Assembly (NCBI GenBank): GCA_947184155.2
Contig: CAMXCT020002646.1
Span: forward strand, 124,001-188,000
Direction: 5' to 3'
From: Cladocopium goreaui
Lineage: Eukaryota > Sar > Dinophyceae > Suessiales > Symbiodiniaceae
DNA: 64,000 nt
In this document: positions 34,495 to 46,931 of the stretch, one piece after another
How the letters are laid out: every line of letters starts with the position of its first letter
How positions within the stretch are numbered: position 1 is the first letter of the stretch
Program-made: the position numbers and the translations under genes
Notes under the pieces: model-generated
The model's database searches: none
Seen by the model: the letters and a program-made list of their open reading frames with translations, nothing else
Told to the model about the DNA's origin: nothing

Positions 34495-37275
34495 GCTGAC
34501 AGTGCTTACCGTGTTGTTCGTCTAGCTCGTGTCGCTTCAAACCGGATGCGGCGGTTGGGTTCCCTGTCTCAGATTGGGATCAAAGTATATAAGATTGGGA
34601 TCAAAGTGGAACAAACTAGTATGCATTCATTTGGTGAAGAAATAACTCACAACCATAAGGGATTTCTTTTGGGAAAAAACTTAGGTGCAAAAGACCCGAT
34701 TCTGGACGAGATTGGGCGTTCAGGGAGTACATCGCGGAAGTCCTACAGAAACATCTCCCGCAATTTTCACCGTCAGTTGTACAGACATGACAGGGTTTTA
34801 CCAGTTAAGGTTTCTATGGTCCCTCTATGGGTATTGCAGCATAGACCAAAGGTCAAGGAGATCAAGCTGCGGTATCCTATGATTGCCCTCAAAGATTGGG
34901 CAATGTACTTGCTCAACCAGTGCGCACATCTGGTCTTGGGTGGATTCAAATTGACACAGTCTGCTGAGTTTACTGATATGTACAATAGATTTTGGATTCG
35001 GTACCAAAAATTGGACCCGTTACATCCGTTTTTTGAGCACCACCCCAGGTCAGCCTGGGGTAGGTGCATTCCATTCCTAGTGCATGGGGATGAGGGCCGT
35101 GGGAAAGCCAAGAATCCCATTTTAATTACCAGTTTCCAAATGATGATCGGACCCCAAGGAGAAGACACCACAAACATCTCAGGGTACCTTATTTATATAT
35201 ATGAGAACACCGTTTGACATATTTTGGTAATTTGGTGCATTCTGTATTTTTTGGGATTTAATTTTTAAGGGCTATCCTGTCTTCTCCATGTGCTTCCTCC
35301 CTCCAGCTTGCCGAGGCACTCAATGTGCTCCAGGCTTTTGGCCTCAATGATGCCAAGCAGCATGTACACCAAGAAGAACGGTGGTGAGAAAACATGGGAT
35401 TCCATTGCAGAGTTTATGGTGGAAGATCTGACCTATTGCTTCTACAATGGTGTTCAGGTGTTGCCCTGAAAATTCAATCATATGTCATAGTCACATATTT
35501 GTGTTATTTGCTATCCAAAGCCCCCAAAGTATGCTATTTTCTTGTCGAACCAACCTTCATACCCAAACAAGGTACGTGACCAAACATTCTACTTCATACT
35601 TATTGGAGTAAAAGGTGATTGGCCTTATGTGCGCAAACTGATGTGCCTGCGGACTGGTCCTACCAGCAAGTTGATCTGCCACTTCTGCAATGAACAGGTT
35701 TTTGGCTTCAATTTATCATTTACAGCTAGTATATAGCATATACATGTATATACAGCGTATATGTTTGGTGTAGTTATTATGACCCCCCACAAAAATATGG
35801 ATATCAATAAATATCACCTGGCACATTTCCTCTGAGGATTGGTGGCATCTAGGTCCTTCTGGATCGGTTGCAACTTGGAACTCTTCAGGACGCCCAGAGC
35901 ATGACCCCTGGAAAAAAAAGGCTTCTCTCCTACGTCAAGTTCCTGGGGGTGAGGCTGCTTCGCGAATACGTTGCGATTTAGCTCACATTTGGGCTATTGG
36001 GGTGGGAAAAGAGTTTATTGGATCGGCTTTGCTACTCCTAGCGGGGGAGCTTCGAGTGTGGCCAGGGAGATCTCTAGGAGCAAGGCTTGATCACGCCTAT
36101 GGCTTGTTCCGCACATGGTGTTCGAATAGCAAGCAAACCTGCAAAATCAATGAGTTCAGATTGAGAACCTTCAAGGTGACCTCGTCCCCCAGTTTTGCAT
36201 GGATATTTTTTTGTGCTCTTGTGAGGATAAGCTGATAAGCTATATAATTTTGTTTGGAAAAATTGTTTTAGATCGATGTTAGCCTATCTGGGCGCTTGCT
36301 GGTAAGGTTGCTGCAGTACCCAAGCCTCAAAGGGCAGGGTCACGATTGCATTGTGCTTCACAAGTGGCTCTCACATGTTTGTGAGGAGATTCAGCGTGAT
36401 GATTTGGAGCCGGGTTTGAATGTTAGGGCTGGGTGCTCGCAGTCCGGCCATGGTAGTTTTTGTTGGTGGGTAAGTATGTATGGTTTGGTCCCATGTTTTG
36501 TTCCCGAATTTAATGCTCCAACATATAGTTTGCCCCCAAAATCTTTGGACATCTTTGGACTATATGTCTCACCTAACCTTGCTCAGGATCCACAACACTA
36601 TCACCTCTTTGATGCTCTCAAGTACACCGCTGATTCTGGAAACCGGTGGTTTCGAAGTCTCTACCAGTTTGGAGTCTGGATGCCTGGGAATCAAGCAGGC
36701 CTTTTATCTGATGCTGCATTTGGTTTGACTGAAACTCAGCTAGTTATACAAGTTTGGGAACTTATTTGAAAACCTTACCCACCAGCACTCATGGCATAAG
36801 TAGTACATTGTGTGAGCTAAGGAAGGGTACCAAGCCTTAGCAAGGATGTGCGCTACTGAACAGCTTGCCCTCTTTCGGGTGAAACCTAAGCTTCACCTTC
36901 ATGATCATGTGGCGACACTAGGCTTTGAAGTTTAAGTGCTACGCGTTGTGCTTTACAAGTTGTTTGCGCAATGTTGCATATGTGTGGGTATGTAAAATTG
37001 CATGAGGTCAGATGTGAGGCACTATGGGGTTGAGGAGGAGTTTGAATTCCTCCTTGAGTTCCTTGGCTTTTGCCAGGTAATTTTTATGGCTTCAGTTGGG
37101 GAAAAGACAACAGAATTGAGACGCCAATTTGTTGCAGCTCTATCCTAGGCTTTGCGTGCTGGCAGGATGAAGATTTTGTTGGTCGCTGTGCGAGGGTGAG
37201 CCGACGAACCCATGCATTCACCACTTGCTTACGGTCGTTCACTAGAATCCTCATGCAATACAAGCGTTTGTTTAG
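34495..37275 (+). CDS. Giant gene, module 7: GDEGRGKAK C-terminal region, eight exons
   Basis: 34495-35183 has KEIKLRYPMIALKDWAMYLL, WIRYQKLDPLHPFFEHHP, then CIPFLVHGDEGRGKAKNPIL. 35334-35457 has TWDSIAEFMVEDLTYCFYNG. 35572-35697 has FILIGVKGDWPYVRKLMC and ICHFCNEQ. 35837-36175 (exactly 113 codons) has GKEFIGSALLLLAGEL. 36272-36469 ends at a perfect GTAAGT. Further exons are 36587-36721 (SLYQFGVWMPGNQ), 36822-36922 (FRVKPKLHLHDHV) and 37166-37275 (DEDFVGRCARVSRRTHAF). The same block order is, as I recall, widespread in predicted proteins of symbiotic dinoflagellates and has no assigned function. HGDEG, GVKGDWP and RPKxH-like motifs contain possible metal or nucleotide ligands, which suggests an enzyme. 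That is inference only. Confidence 0.6.
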
Positions 37276-37552
37276 GTCCTAGATGCCACCAACCCTAATC
37301 GCAGACTGGTGTGGAAAAGGCAGCTGAGTGCCTGGCTGATGGCAATCTCTTCGCAATGAAGTGCACGTTGTTGAGTTGTGCTGGGAGTGTTGAGAGTTGA
37401 GGGGTTAAAAGGGATATTTAGATGATGTAATATAACTAAGGGTACCCCTCGAGCACTTTTTTGGGGATCGAGCATAAATTCCAACTTCGAGCGTTTTTAT
37501 CTCAAAACGTACCTCATATTTCTCGTTACTTAAATTTAAGTATCATATGAAG

Positions 37553-37673
37553 CTCCTGGTACAAAAAGCTATGGAAAAATCACTATGTTGAATGGGAAAA
37601 TCCATGAAAATCCACTATAAATGGCCATTTTCATCCATTTTCCATAGTTTTTTGTATGTTTACCAGAGGGTAA
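37553..37673. repeat. Degenerate family-1 element abutting an exon
   Basis: The right end TTTACCAGAGGGTAAG is intact. The left arm is diverged (GGTACAAAAAGCTATGG). The terminal GGGTAAG ends exactly where the next exon (CTGAAATTG...) begins, so the element seems to provide the AG acceptor. Confidence 0.6.
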
Positions 37674-37674
37674 G

Positions 37675-38082
37675 CTGAAATTGTTTTGGAACTTCGACTC
37701 ATTGGAACTGAGACTCCGTGCCAACCACCCCCTCCATCGCCTCCATCGTCACCTCCTGGAAGGGATGACATCGGGACAATGAAGCTCGACATGTATGTAC
37801 TATATTATATTGATGAATGATATCATATCAAATCACACCTTAAATATAATATTATATATATATATTAACTATTATATATTATAAATAATATAATATATAT
37901 ATATATTATGTATTATATTTGAATATATATTATATATATAATTATTTTATTATATATTTTATATATTACGTATGTATATTATACATAGTATGAGATTGCC
38001 CTGAAATGCCGTGACAATTCAAAAAGCCTTCCCAACAGCATCGATGGTGTCCCGCCTCCTCCAAACCTGGCCCAAAGTGCAG
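37675..38082 (+). CDS. Two plus exons after the giant gene, possibly its tail
   Basis: 37675 to about 37795 reads EIVLELRLIGTETPCQPPPP and then a Pro/Ser run and GRDDIGTMKLDMY. About 37995-38082 reads CRDNSKSLPNSIDGVPPPPN and ends at AGTGCAG|GTTATG. Between them lies a 150-bp AT microsatellite. The Pro-rich, disordered composition suits a C-terminal tail. The join to module 7 is inferred. Confidence 0.45.
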
Positions 38083-38099
38083 GTTATGTTCATTCGAGT

Positions 38100-39375
38100 C
38101 AGGTTATTTCCTGGCAAGGACATATGAGTTTTAAATCTAGATTCTAAAATTCTACAATTTCTTTCAGACTGAACTTCTAGTTTCGAAATATTTCTGGAAT
38201 CAGGTTTGGAATGCCAACCCTGGATTAATAGACCTTGCTTGATTCTTCCAATAGAGATATATCTAAATTTCCCGGGTCACCAAATATCTATGAATAAATA
38301 TCACAATTTATGGTTAGAACTTACAGTATCTATATAGTAAACCATATATCTATACGCTTAATAATCCACAACCATTTGTTGCAAACCAGCAAAACACAAA
38401 TGACAAAAACGCGACAGGATCACCAACCGCCGCCACTATCGTCGGAGCCGCCTGCGCGGCTAACATGCCAGAAGTCAACGTCACAAAGGCTGATAGAACA
38501 TCAATGATTTTCTTGGGATATCTTATGGTAAATATGTATATATTAATACGTATATTATAATTATATCAAGCAACCCTCCTACGGGGATCTTGGGATATTT
38601 CGCAAGAAGAGACCTGGAGTCCTTTGGATAAAGATCCTGGCATCCAGAATTCGGTGCTTATCATCATTGATCATCACTCGCCCAATCAACATTGCAATGA
38701 CTGAAAAAATCATGAAACCATGTCTTTTCTTGACAAAACCATGTCTTTTTGTCGGGGTACACAACTTGCAGCTTGGGACGAACAACACTCCTGCCGCATC
38801 TGCTCGTAACATTTCCTATGCTGCGAATCCGAAACTATCCCCCATGGTTGCCTGTATTGCTACCACCATGCCTGGCAAAACAGATCAAATCAGCAAAGCT
38901 TTGAAAACATAACGAGTGAGGTCATTCAGCTTGGAATTTCCGAACAGCAAAGCAAAGTTTCTAAGCAGAACATATTTCTCAACATCAACTATGCAAACAA
39001 GCGTAGGCCACCAGCTATCTCCGCCACCAAAGCCTGTGCCGCTGTGCCAGGAAAGTGGGCACCAATTTCAAAGCGAAGTCGAAACAACGTCAAGTCTTTG
39101 GGCTGGCAAGCCATAGGGCTTTGTATTGATCAAACCTACTTAGGGGGATTTAGGGGCTGCAGTTCAATTAGTGGTTGTACAAGCATAGTTGTTGTAGGGC
39201 TTCTATGCCAACTGATAGGCCTATGGTTACACCCATCGATGACCACCAAAAAAAAGTTCTTTTATATATCCCCATTAAATACCCAGGAATATCTACCATA
39301 GTTATATCATATTGGCTATCTATCTATCTATCTATATATATATATTAACTATATAATATATATATATATTAACTA
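38100..39375. other. Unresolved coding-like segments
   Basis: Around 38390-38500, 38760-38900 and 38990-39120 both strands read as protein. Minus examples are TSGMLAAQAAPTIVAAVGDP and MVVAIQATMGDSFGFAA. A plus example is KRRPPAISATKACAAVPGKW. The minus readings are hydrophobic and mutually similar, the plus readings polar. I could not decide the strand. Confidence 0.2.
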
Positions 39376-39501
39376 TACAATGTGGGGCCCCCTCAGTTGT
39401 AAGTTGGTTTATAAACCCCATTAACTATAGTTATAAGTACCATAAACCATAGTTATTGGAGTTATAAACCAACTTAGCTATCTTGGGGGCCCCACATTGT
39501 A
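39376..39501. repeat. Family-2 element with perfect 17-bp ends
   Basis: TACAATGTGGGGCCCCC and its exact reverse complement bound a 126-bp element. Its interior is nearly identical to that of 5742-5876. Confidence 0.85.
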
Positions 39502-39799
39502 TATATTAACTACATATATTAGCTGCAACTCCCTGGGAATTACCCAACTTTCGGAAGCTGCGTTGCGGCGTACCGCTATCAGGCGATGACCCTGGAGGAG
39601 GGGGCGAAGCCTCAGCGACTGGGTAGCCGAAAATTTATCCAAGCCCCGGCAAAAAGTAGGCTTTCAACCAGTTTTTTCATATTTAAAACTAGTTTTCATA
39701 TATGTTAAGATCTAGTTAGTTTTCTTAAAGTTCCATTTTATCCCATTTTGGGATATATTTAACATATCTAGTTATAGTCTCCTTTTAAAGTTCCATTTA

Positions 39800-39887
39800 G
39801 GTCCATTTAGGATGAGCTTCGGGCATCACCAGCTCCGCCATCTTCATTCCTGCCAGCTGCTCTACCGCCATGAAGAATTGGATGACC
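39800..39887 (-). CDS. Small minus exon, unrecognised
   Basis: After an acceptor (GATTTTCAG|G) the minus strand reads VIQFFMAVEQLAGMKMAELV and then MPEAHPKW. It is helical and protein-like. A plus exon may lie at 39550-39660 (YRYQAMTLEEGAKPQRLGSR), again with an undecided strand. Confidence 0.35.
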
Positions 39888-40785
39888 CTGAAAATCTCAG
39901 GAGATTTCCCCCAAAAAAAGACCATGCGAACATTCCAAAAAAAGGTAGAGCTGGTTAAGCCATCAAACTTATCTTCTGGGTTTTTCTCACATGTGCCTTG
40001 TGCGGTTGCATTTCCGGCTATAAAATATATACCTAGTTTGCGTTTCTCTGTGTGTTGGTGATGTGGATCTTGGCTAAGCATACTTGGCACACCAAACATG
40101 AATTGTAGACCCTACATTCATATTAGTATATTATATGTGTTTACATATTTGGCTGCAAGCTACATAGACATACGTACTGTATCGTACTGCAAATTAAACA
40201 ACTGGCTTTCAAGCGGTTGGGAAACTCTTAGTGGCTCCTTAGCTCTCAATTTGCTAGAACATATTAGCATCCGGAACTTAAATAGTCATGAATCAAATTC
40301 TTGTTTGGTGGTGCGTTCCATGATATTCCACTTAAACATCATGACTCTATATATCCCATCTATCCAAAGTTCCCTTGTTCCCGAAGAAAAAAAATGAGTT
40401 CCCATGGTACCGTGTCCCTGTCCTGTGCACTACCTCCATCTGTCTAGGGCCCAGAATCCCATCCTGCGCCAATTCTGGAGAATCCCATTCTGCGGAATTT
40501 CATGGGGAATTTACCCCCCAAAAAGTAGGGACTCAACGGTGATTTCATGCCCTTCATTTGAAGGGGCTTTCAATGGTGATTGAATGGGGAAAAAAATGGG
40601 ACTCCCTTGTAATGGAGCTAGTTTTCATGGAACCCCCAGAGATTCCGATAATTCTGGTTTTACCGCCCTTAAAAACCAAGATGGTATTCCAAACATGCTG
40701 GGAAGACACTTTTACTGCTGGATAATTACGGCTGTTTTTCGGATCTATTCCTAGTGTTCCTGGGTTCCATAAATTTCTGGGGTCT

Positions 40786-40891
40786 ATACCCTCTGGTAAT
40801 TTAACGTAGCTCTGGAAAATCACCATTTTTGATGGGAAAATCCACTGTACATGGCATTTTTCAATAGCTATGTTAAATTACCAGAGGGTAT
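40786..40891. repeat. Family-1 element, near-complete
   Basis: ATACCCTCTGGTAATTTAAC and GTTAAATTACCAGAGGGTAT bound 106 bp. The interior carries the family core GGAAAATCACCATTTTTGAT and GGGAAAATCCACTGTA. Coding-like sequence starts right after it (40900-41056), open on both strands. Confidence 0.9.
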
Positions 40892-41056
40892 CTGCTGACA
40901 GCTTCGCCATCGCTGCCCCAGCTCCCAAATGTCCATCATGCGAGACGCCACCGAAGTTCCGACGCCCCAGGCTAAACCTGGCGCGTGTGAAAAACGCGCG
41001 GGGTCCGAAAAATGTGTTTCTGCCTTGAGGCGACTTGAAAAACCTCGAAGGCTCCC

Positions 41057-41188
41057 CTACAGGATGGTGCCCCCCAGTGATGTTTGTGGGTTTATAAACC
41101 CCATGAAAACTATAGTTATATCTGCCATAAACCATAGTTATGGGAGTTATAAACCAACTTAGCTAACTATGGGGCACCACCTTGTAAG
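41057..41188. repeat. Family-2 element
   Basis: CTACAGGATGGTGCCCC and GGGGCACCACCTTGTAAG bound a 132-bp element with the palindromic GGTTTATAAACCCCAT core. The sequence 41.19-41.94 kb that follows is AT-rich and shows no gene. Confidence 0.85.
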
Positions 41189-41939
41189 ATTGAATACAAA
41201 TCCTTCTCTGATGGGACCCCAAATTAAATGTCCAATACATGTCACCTTTTACGATTAGGAAGGGATTATTAACACAATGTATGCATTGATTGGGATATCC
41301 CAAGAAAAATTGCCACCAGGATCATTTCACTTTCATAGTGGACATTGTGGAATTTGTCCGAACATGAAAGGGGTACCATGGCCTTACCCTTCAAAATTTA
41401 ACATGGACAATGATTATCCACCATCAATTTTTGGGGTATCCTATCAAACAAACTCATACCAAGCATGTTTAGATTATAAAACATGAGTAAAAATAGTAGT
41501 TTTATAACTAGTATTGTGTTTATTTGGTTTATAACTAGCATTGTGTTTATTTGGTTTATATGTTGTTTATCCCTATGACATTTACAGTATTGTCATTGTT
41601 ATTGTCATCACAATGCCACTATGAATATCATTACTATAAGCATCATTATCAAATACAATATAAGTAGTAGTTCATATGATATCTCTGTGTCTATCTATAA
41701 TTAATTAATTTCCTGTATAGCAACGCCAAAAAAAGAAACAACCTTATCAGATGTTAGTAGGGTTTACTTTTTCTATCTATCTTTTGGGTGTTACTGCTTA
41801 CAGTATATGGATATATAGATAAATTGCGCTAATTCACTAGCTTGAACATAAATGAAACAAGCCCATGTGGGGATGGTTTCCCTCACTCACCAGGGGTCAT
41901 TATAATAATTCATCCATAAATATGTATATATATGGTCCC

Positions 41940-43545
41940 GTCCTCCGTCTCTCCACCCCCCCCCTCCCCCCCCCATGGGTTGGGTCCCCAGGTAGCAGCC
42001 CCAATTCCCTTCTATTTGCAAGCTATTGGCAGCATTTCTGAGGTCCAGCTTCGTATTTGCTAGGTCTTTGCAGCATTTCTGACTACCAGCCTCGCATTTA
42101 CTAGGTACATGCTACCTTTTAGGCGACCTACGTAGCACACATACTCCTTCAAAGTACCTACGTGCTACCTATAGTCATATATACATGTGCTATGCATCTA
42201 CTGTATCTACTTCCTACTTACTACCTGTGTACTCTGACAACACTACCTGTGTTTAACATATACCGTACCTACCATACATGTCAATGATGCCATGCATACC
42301 ATACCTATCATATCTATCATATCTATCATACATACCATACATACCATACATACCATACACATGAAATGTAATTACCACACCTACCATACATACAATAGCA
42401 AACATACATGCCATACATACCATACCTACCTTACATAGGAAATCTTCCATACCCATCATAGTAACAATACATACCATACAGACCATACATACTGTCATAT
42501 CAAACATACCATACCCAACAGACTTACATACCATACCTACCATCCATACAATACCAACCACTCATGCCATACATACCATACCTACCATACATACCAAACA
42601 TACCATACTTTCCAAACATGCCATACCAGACCGACCACACACACCATACATACACAACATACCATACCACACCCCCACCACACCACAGTGGGGGGGAGGG
42701 GGACAGTACCACACCCCCACCACGCCACAGGGGGGGAGGGGGACAGTGCTGGGTCCCCAGGTAGCACCCCCCTTCCCTTCTATTTGCAAGCTATTGGCAG
42801 CATTTCTGAGGTCCAGCTTCGTATTTGCTAGGTCTTTGCATCATTTCTGACTACCAGCCGCGCATTTACTAGGTACATGCTACCTTTTAGGCGACCTGCG
42901 TAGCACACATACTCCTTCAAAGTATCTACGTGCTACCTATAGTCATATATACATGTGCTATGCATCTACTGTATCTACTTCCTACTTACTACCTGTGTAC
43001 TCTGACAACACTACCTGTGTTTAACATATACCGTACCTACCATACATGTCAATGATGCCATGCATACCATACCTATCATATCTATCATACATACCATACA
43101 TACCATGCATACCATACATACCGTACATACCATACATATGAAATGTAATTACCACACCTACCATACATACAATAGCAAACATACATGCCATACATACCGT
43201 ACCTACCTACATAAGAAATATCCCATACCCATAATAGTAATCATACATACCATACAGACCATACATACTGTCATATCAAACATACCATACCCAACAGACT
43301 TACATACCATACCTACCATCCATACAATACCAACCACTCATGCCATATATATACCATACCTACCATACATACCAAACATACCATACTTTCCAAACATGCC
43401 ATACCAGACCGACCATACACACCATACATACCCAACATACCATACCACCCCCCCACCACACCACAGGGGGGGGAGGGGGACAGCGCCACACCGCCACCAC
43501 ACCACAGGGGGGGAGGGGGAAGATCTCATATGGGGCCAGTATATG
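41940..43545. repeat. TACCA-rich 0.77-kb tandem duplication
   Basis: A block starting GGGTCCCCAGGTAGCA and TATTTGCAAGCTATTGGCAG (42013) recurs 768 bp later (42781), and the ends are offset by 778 bp. Each copy holds a unique part, then a long CATACCATACCTACCATACA-type minisatellite, then C- and G-runs. The frames across it (YHTYHTIP-like) are repeats, not genes. Confidence 0.9.
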
Positions 43546-43590
43546 GGACCCATCCCATGGGGGGTGGGGGGAGGGGGGGGGTGGCAGGGC
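42686..43590. repeat. G-run clusters with quadruplex potential
   Basis: Runs of five to nine G recur at 42688-42704, 42730-42744, 43466-43480, 43506-43520 and 43559-43585 on the plus strand. The mirror C-runs lie at 41956-41976. The 43559-43585 cluster has four G-runs with loops of one or two bases. An (AT)n tract follows at 43600-43630. Confidence 0.7.
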
Positions 43591-43593
43591 CTG

Positions 43594-43630
<37 letters not shown>

Positions 43631-43796
43631 CACAAATAGTCATGGATATCTCCATGACCGCTTATCATATAATTATATAATACAATTCCTCAACTTTCAC
43701 TCACCTGTCTGCAGCAAAATCGACTACAACAACCGTTGCAGCACCTGAGAATTACAGAACGTTTCACTGTAATGTATTGTGTACGATATTTTACAT

Positions 43797-43935
43797 ATAT
43801 ATATATATAATGATTATAGATTGATAGATATAATCTGATATATATATATATTGTATATATGTAATTACAATATATATATTGTATATATATATAATTATAC
43901 ATATATATTATATATCTATATATATATACATACAT
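43797..43935. repeat. Compound AT microsatellite
   Basis: Several (TA)n blocks interrupted by short motifs. Similar tracts occur at 25587-25640, 27181-27240, 34396-34467, 37850-37990, 48591-48628 and 51600-51670. Confidence 0.9.
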
Positions 43936-43947
43936 AGATATCATTCA

Positions 43948-44057
43948 TTATGTATCCACCACTCCCTTTCGCTTCGCGGTTCGTTTTTTTGTGCCAGCGT
44001 GGCCATCCATCAAGGCCCCTCGGAGCCCACCACCACCAGCCATCGCCTTGGTGGCTT
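43948..44057 (-). CDS. C-terminal basic exon of a long minus gene
   Basis: After CATTGCAG the frame reads ATKAMAGGGGLRGALMDGHA, then GTKKRTAKRKGVVDT and a TAA stop at 43948. The basic end resembles a nuclear localisation signal. A preceding minus exon is proposed at 44636 to about 44555 (DAVTQWARNQAAAPASNS). A third may lie at about 45440-45510 (TTALGAPKPSALQPPPEAG), whose start resembles the WW exon at 57608-57655. Assignment to one gene is inferred from strand and order. Confidence 0.45.
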
Positions 44058-46827
44058 CTGCAATGACGCCACCCAAAAGATGAAGATCAAGAATTTAGTA
44101 GGAATCTACTGTTCTATCTTTTTGCTATGTCCATAAAATATGTAAACTTTGATGGAAAAGATTTGGAACAACATGGAACAACCATGGCTTCAACCCTTGG
44201 GCTTTCAGCAACGTGCGGGATTTCCCAAGAAAAAAATCTGGCAGCTGAGGGAAAAATGGTGATAGACCATGGTATATGGAGCTATGTTTCCGACAAATCC
44301 ATATTGTTGATATGATGGGGCTAGAATGGGGTCATAGTGGAGCTACAATGAGCCATAATGCGATAAAATGGGATACTAAGGAATCGAATAATGGCAACTG
44401 AAATAGGTTATGCTACTTTGGAATTTCCCCTTTATGGAGCTGTCTGCCAAACCAGACTCAAACTGGAGGGCAATGCGGCATTTACGCATTAACGATGGGT
44501 ATTGGGGATATGAAACCAAGATGATTCACCCAGAGGTTTCTGAGACAGCCTGATGGGTCCACATGCCGAGGTCTGAGTTGCTGGCTGGAGCTGCTGCCTG
44601 ATTCCGTGCCCATTGCGTCACTGCGTCGTGGATAAACTTCAACAGGATATGGTATGGTATGGATAAAGGGCAGGAAAATATGAGAAAACGGTAAATCAAG
44701 TTAAAATCAAATTATTTGTTCTATTATCAGAGAAAAAATGTGAAATCAACGGCGGCTTCGCGAAGTGGAAGTGAGTGGATTCTTTGGCTTTCCAGAAGAA
44801 TCCAAACTTTGGAAAAATACAAACCATCTTTACCCAAACAAATATCCAAAAATGGTTCCAGATCCTCCAAGCCCACCCATGTCATTGGGGGTGTTAGCTG
44901 AGTTCAAGCCCACTTCTTTACGTGATGGGACGCTAATTTTCTTGGAATCCGTGGCCATCCGCAATGACCCCTCATGAAACAAGTGGGATCGAAATCATCA
45001 CAAATCATCACAAACGGTAGGCGCAGGTGGCATTGGGGGTATTATGAACATCCATGAAAATAAATGAACATCTGGTTGCTGGTTTGAACCCCTCTGAAAA
45101 ATATGAAAGTCAGTTGGGGTTATTATTCCCAATATGTGGAACAATAAAAAATGATCCAAACCACCAACTAGCATTAAAATCCCACCAGAAAAATCATGGT
45201 TTACCACAATGGCGATATTTCATCCTCTGGGATAAAACATAGCCATTTTCAGAGATACCTAATTTTTCCGTGTAGTTGATGGTGAAGTTCCAAAGGATGT
45301 GGTAAACTAGTTAAATCCTGTTCAATCCACAACTTCTTCTAGTTAAATCCACATTTTTTCTAGCTAAATCCACAACTTTTCAAGTTAAATCAAATGAATT
45401 CCCCGTTTTTTCATGTTTTTTCCATTGCCAGCCACTGGCAACGCCAGCCTCGGGCGGGGGCTGAAGAGCTGAAGGCTTCGGCGCTCCCAGGGCAGTGGTC
45501 TGACGTGGCGGGGATCTCATGGGATACATCGGGGAACGTCCAACGTGGGATTTCATGGGGATATAGACCTCTTCTTTCATGGGATATCATGGGATATCAT
45601 GGGATATAAATGATTTGATCATGGTATAATGATTAAAATGATGCAATGAGGTTAAAATGTCGTGATCATTGGGGTAATGTGGGTAAAACGGATCAACAGC
45701 TATAGATATCTATGGAGTATCTATGGAAATATCTATGGAATGATGATTGATGTGGTGAAAACAATGCCCACCTATAAAAATGGTGATGACTGGGGGATGG
45801 TTTATGGCATTGTTTTAACCACATTAATGCTTAAGTACTTGGGGATGGGGATAGATGGGTGTCTGAAAACGAGGTATACCTCAAAACCGCAATGCAATTT
45901 TAAGAGGGGAAGTGATTCTCAACCATTGGATAAAATGGGGATAAATGGGGTATGTACTACATGTATCCTATTTTCAAGCAACTCCATCATGGGAATAATC
46001 CCATGATATCATTTCATAAAATTTATGGGATATAATGGGGCAATCTGTTCTCGATATTTCTTGATGGTGATTTACCTATTACTTCCACGGCAATTTTCCA
46101 TGGCTATGTTTGAATATCATTGGTTTCATAGGGTTTAAGCATCCCAAAATTGAAAGGTCCTAGGAATAATCATTGGGATATGAATGGGACTATCAATGGA
46201 GATTTCAATTGGGATATCAATGGGGATATACCTTCTGGATCCATCTGGTAATCTGACATAGTCATGGAATATGGCCATTGAAATTAAATAAGAGGGACAT
46301 TATCTACAAAAATGAATAATTGTCCATGGCTATGTTAAATGACTCAACAGTCAAATTTGATTATCATTCCAAATAGGATGGGGATTCAACCAAGGTTCCT
46401 CACAATTTGTTGTGTGGCTTTCATGAATACCAGTAGGGCTTAAGCACCAACAACCACGCTTAGAATGGCTTAGAAGATTTAGAAGGGCCTGTGAACAATT
46501 AATTAATAACAATTGCTGGGGGGTGCCGTCTTTTTGGGAGCCGTTGAATCCCTAAAGTAGGATTGGACATATCATAATCTTTACTTGAAACTTGAAATCA
46601 CCAATCATATTCGTTCTGTGTGGCTTTGCCCAAACGTGGGGTGTTTTTATCCCAAGGTCACCTCAGAGAAACCCTTGCTGCACGGCCCTTTTTGGTAAAG
46701 GATGTCATTCATGGTCAAATCCTTCCGGTGCATTTCCTGCCAAAGGTCAAAAGCAGATGTCAAAAAAAACCAAAGACGTTCTACACACTCGGGCAGTGGT
46801 GTATCCTGCTGTGTCCTGTTGATCATT

Positions 46828-46931
46828 TACCCTCGGGTAATTTAACATAGCTATGGAAAATCACCATTTTGAATGGGAAAATCCACTATAAATGGCCATT
46901 TTCAATAGCTATGTTAGTTTACCAGAGGGTA
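46828..46931. repeat. Family-1 element
   Basis: Ends TACCCTCGGGTAATTTAAC and GTTAGTTTACCAGAGGGTA, 104 bp, with the core GGAAAATCACCATTTTGAAT. A diverged copy lies at about 46228-46340. The stretch 45.6-46.8 kb otherwise shows no gene. Confidence 0.9.

Noticed and set aside
41940..43545. CRISPR-like array of short repeats
   Set aside because: The repeats are contiguous TACCA-type minisatellite units without unique spacers, in a eukaryotic intron-rich context.
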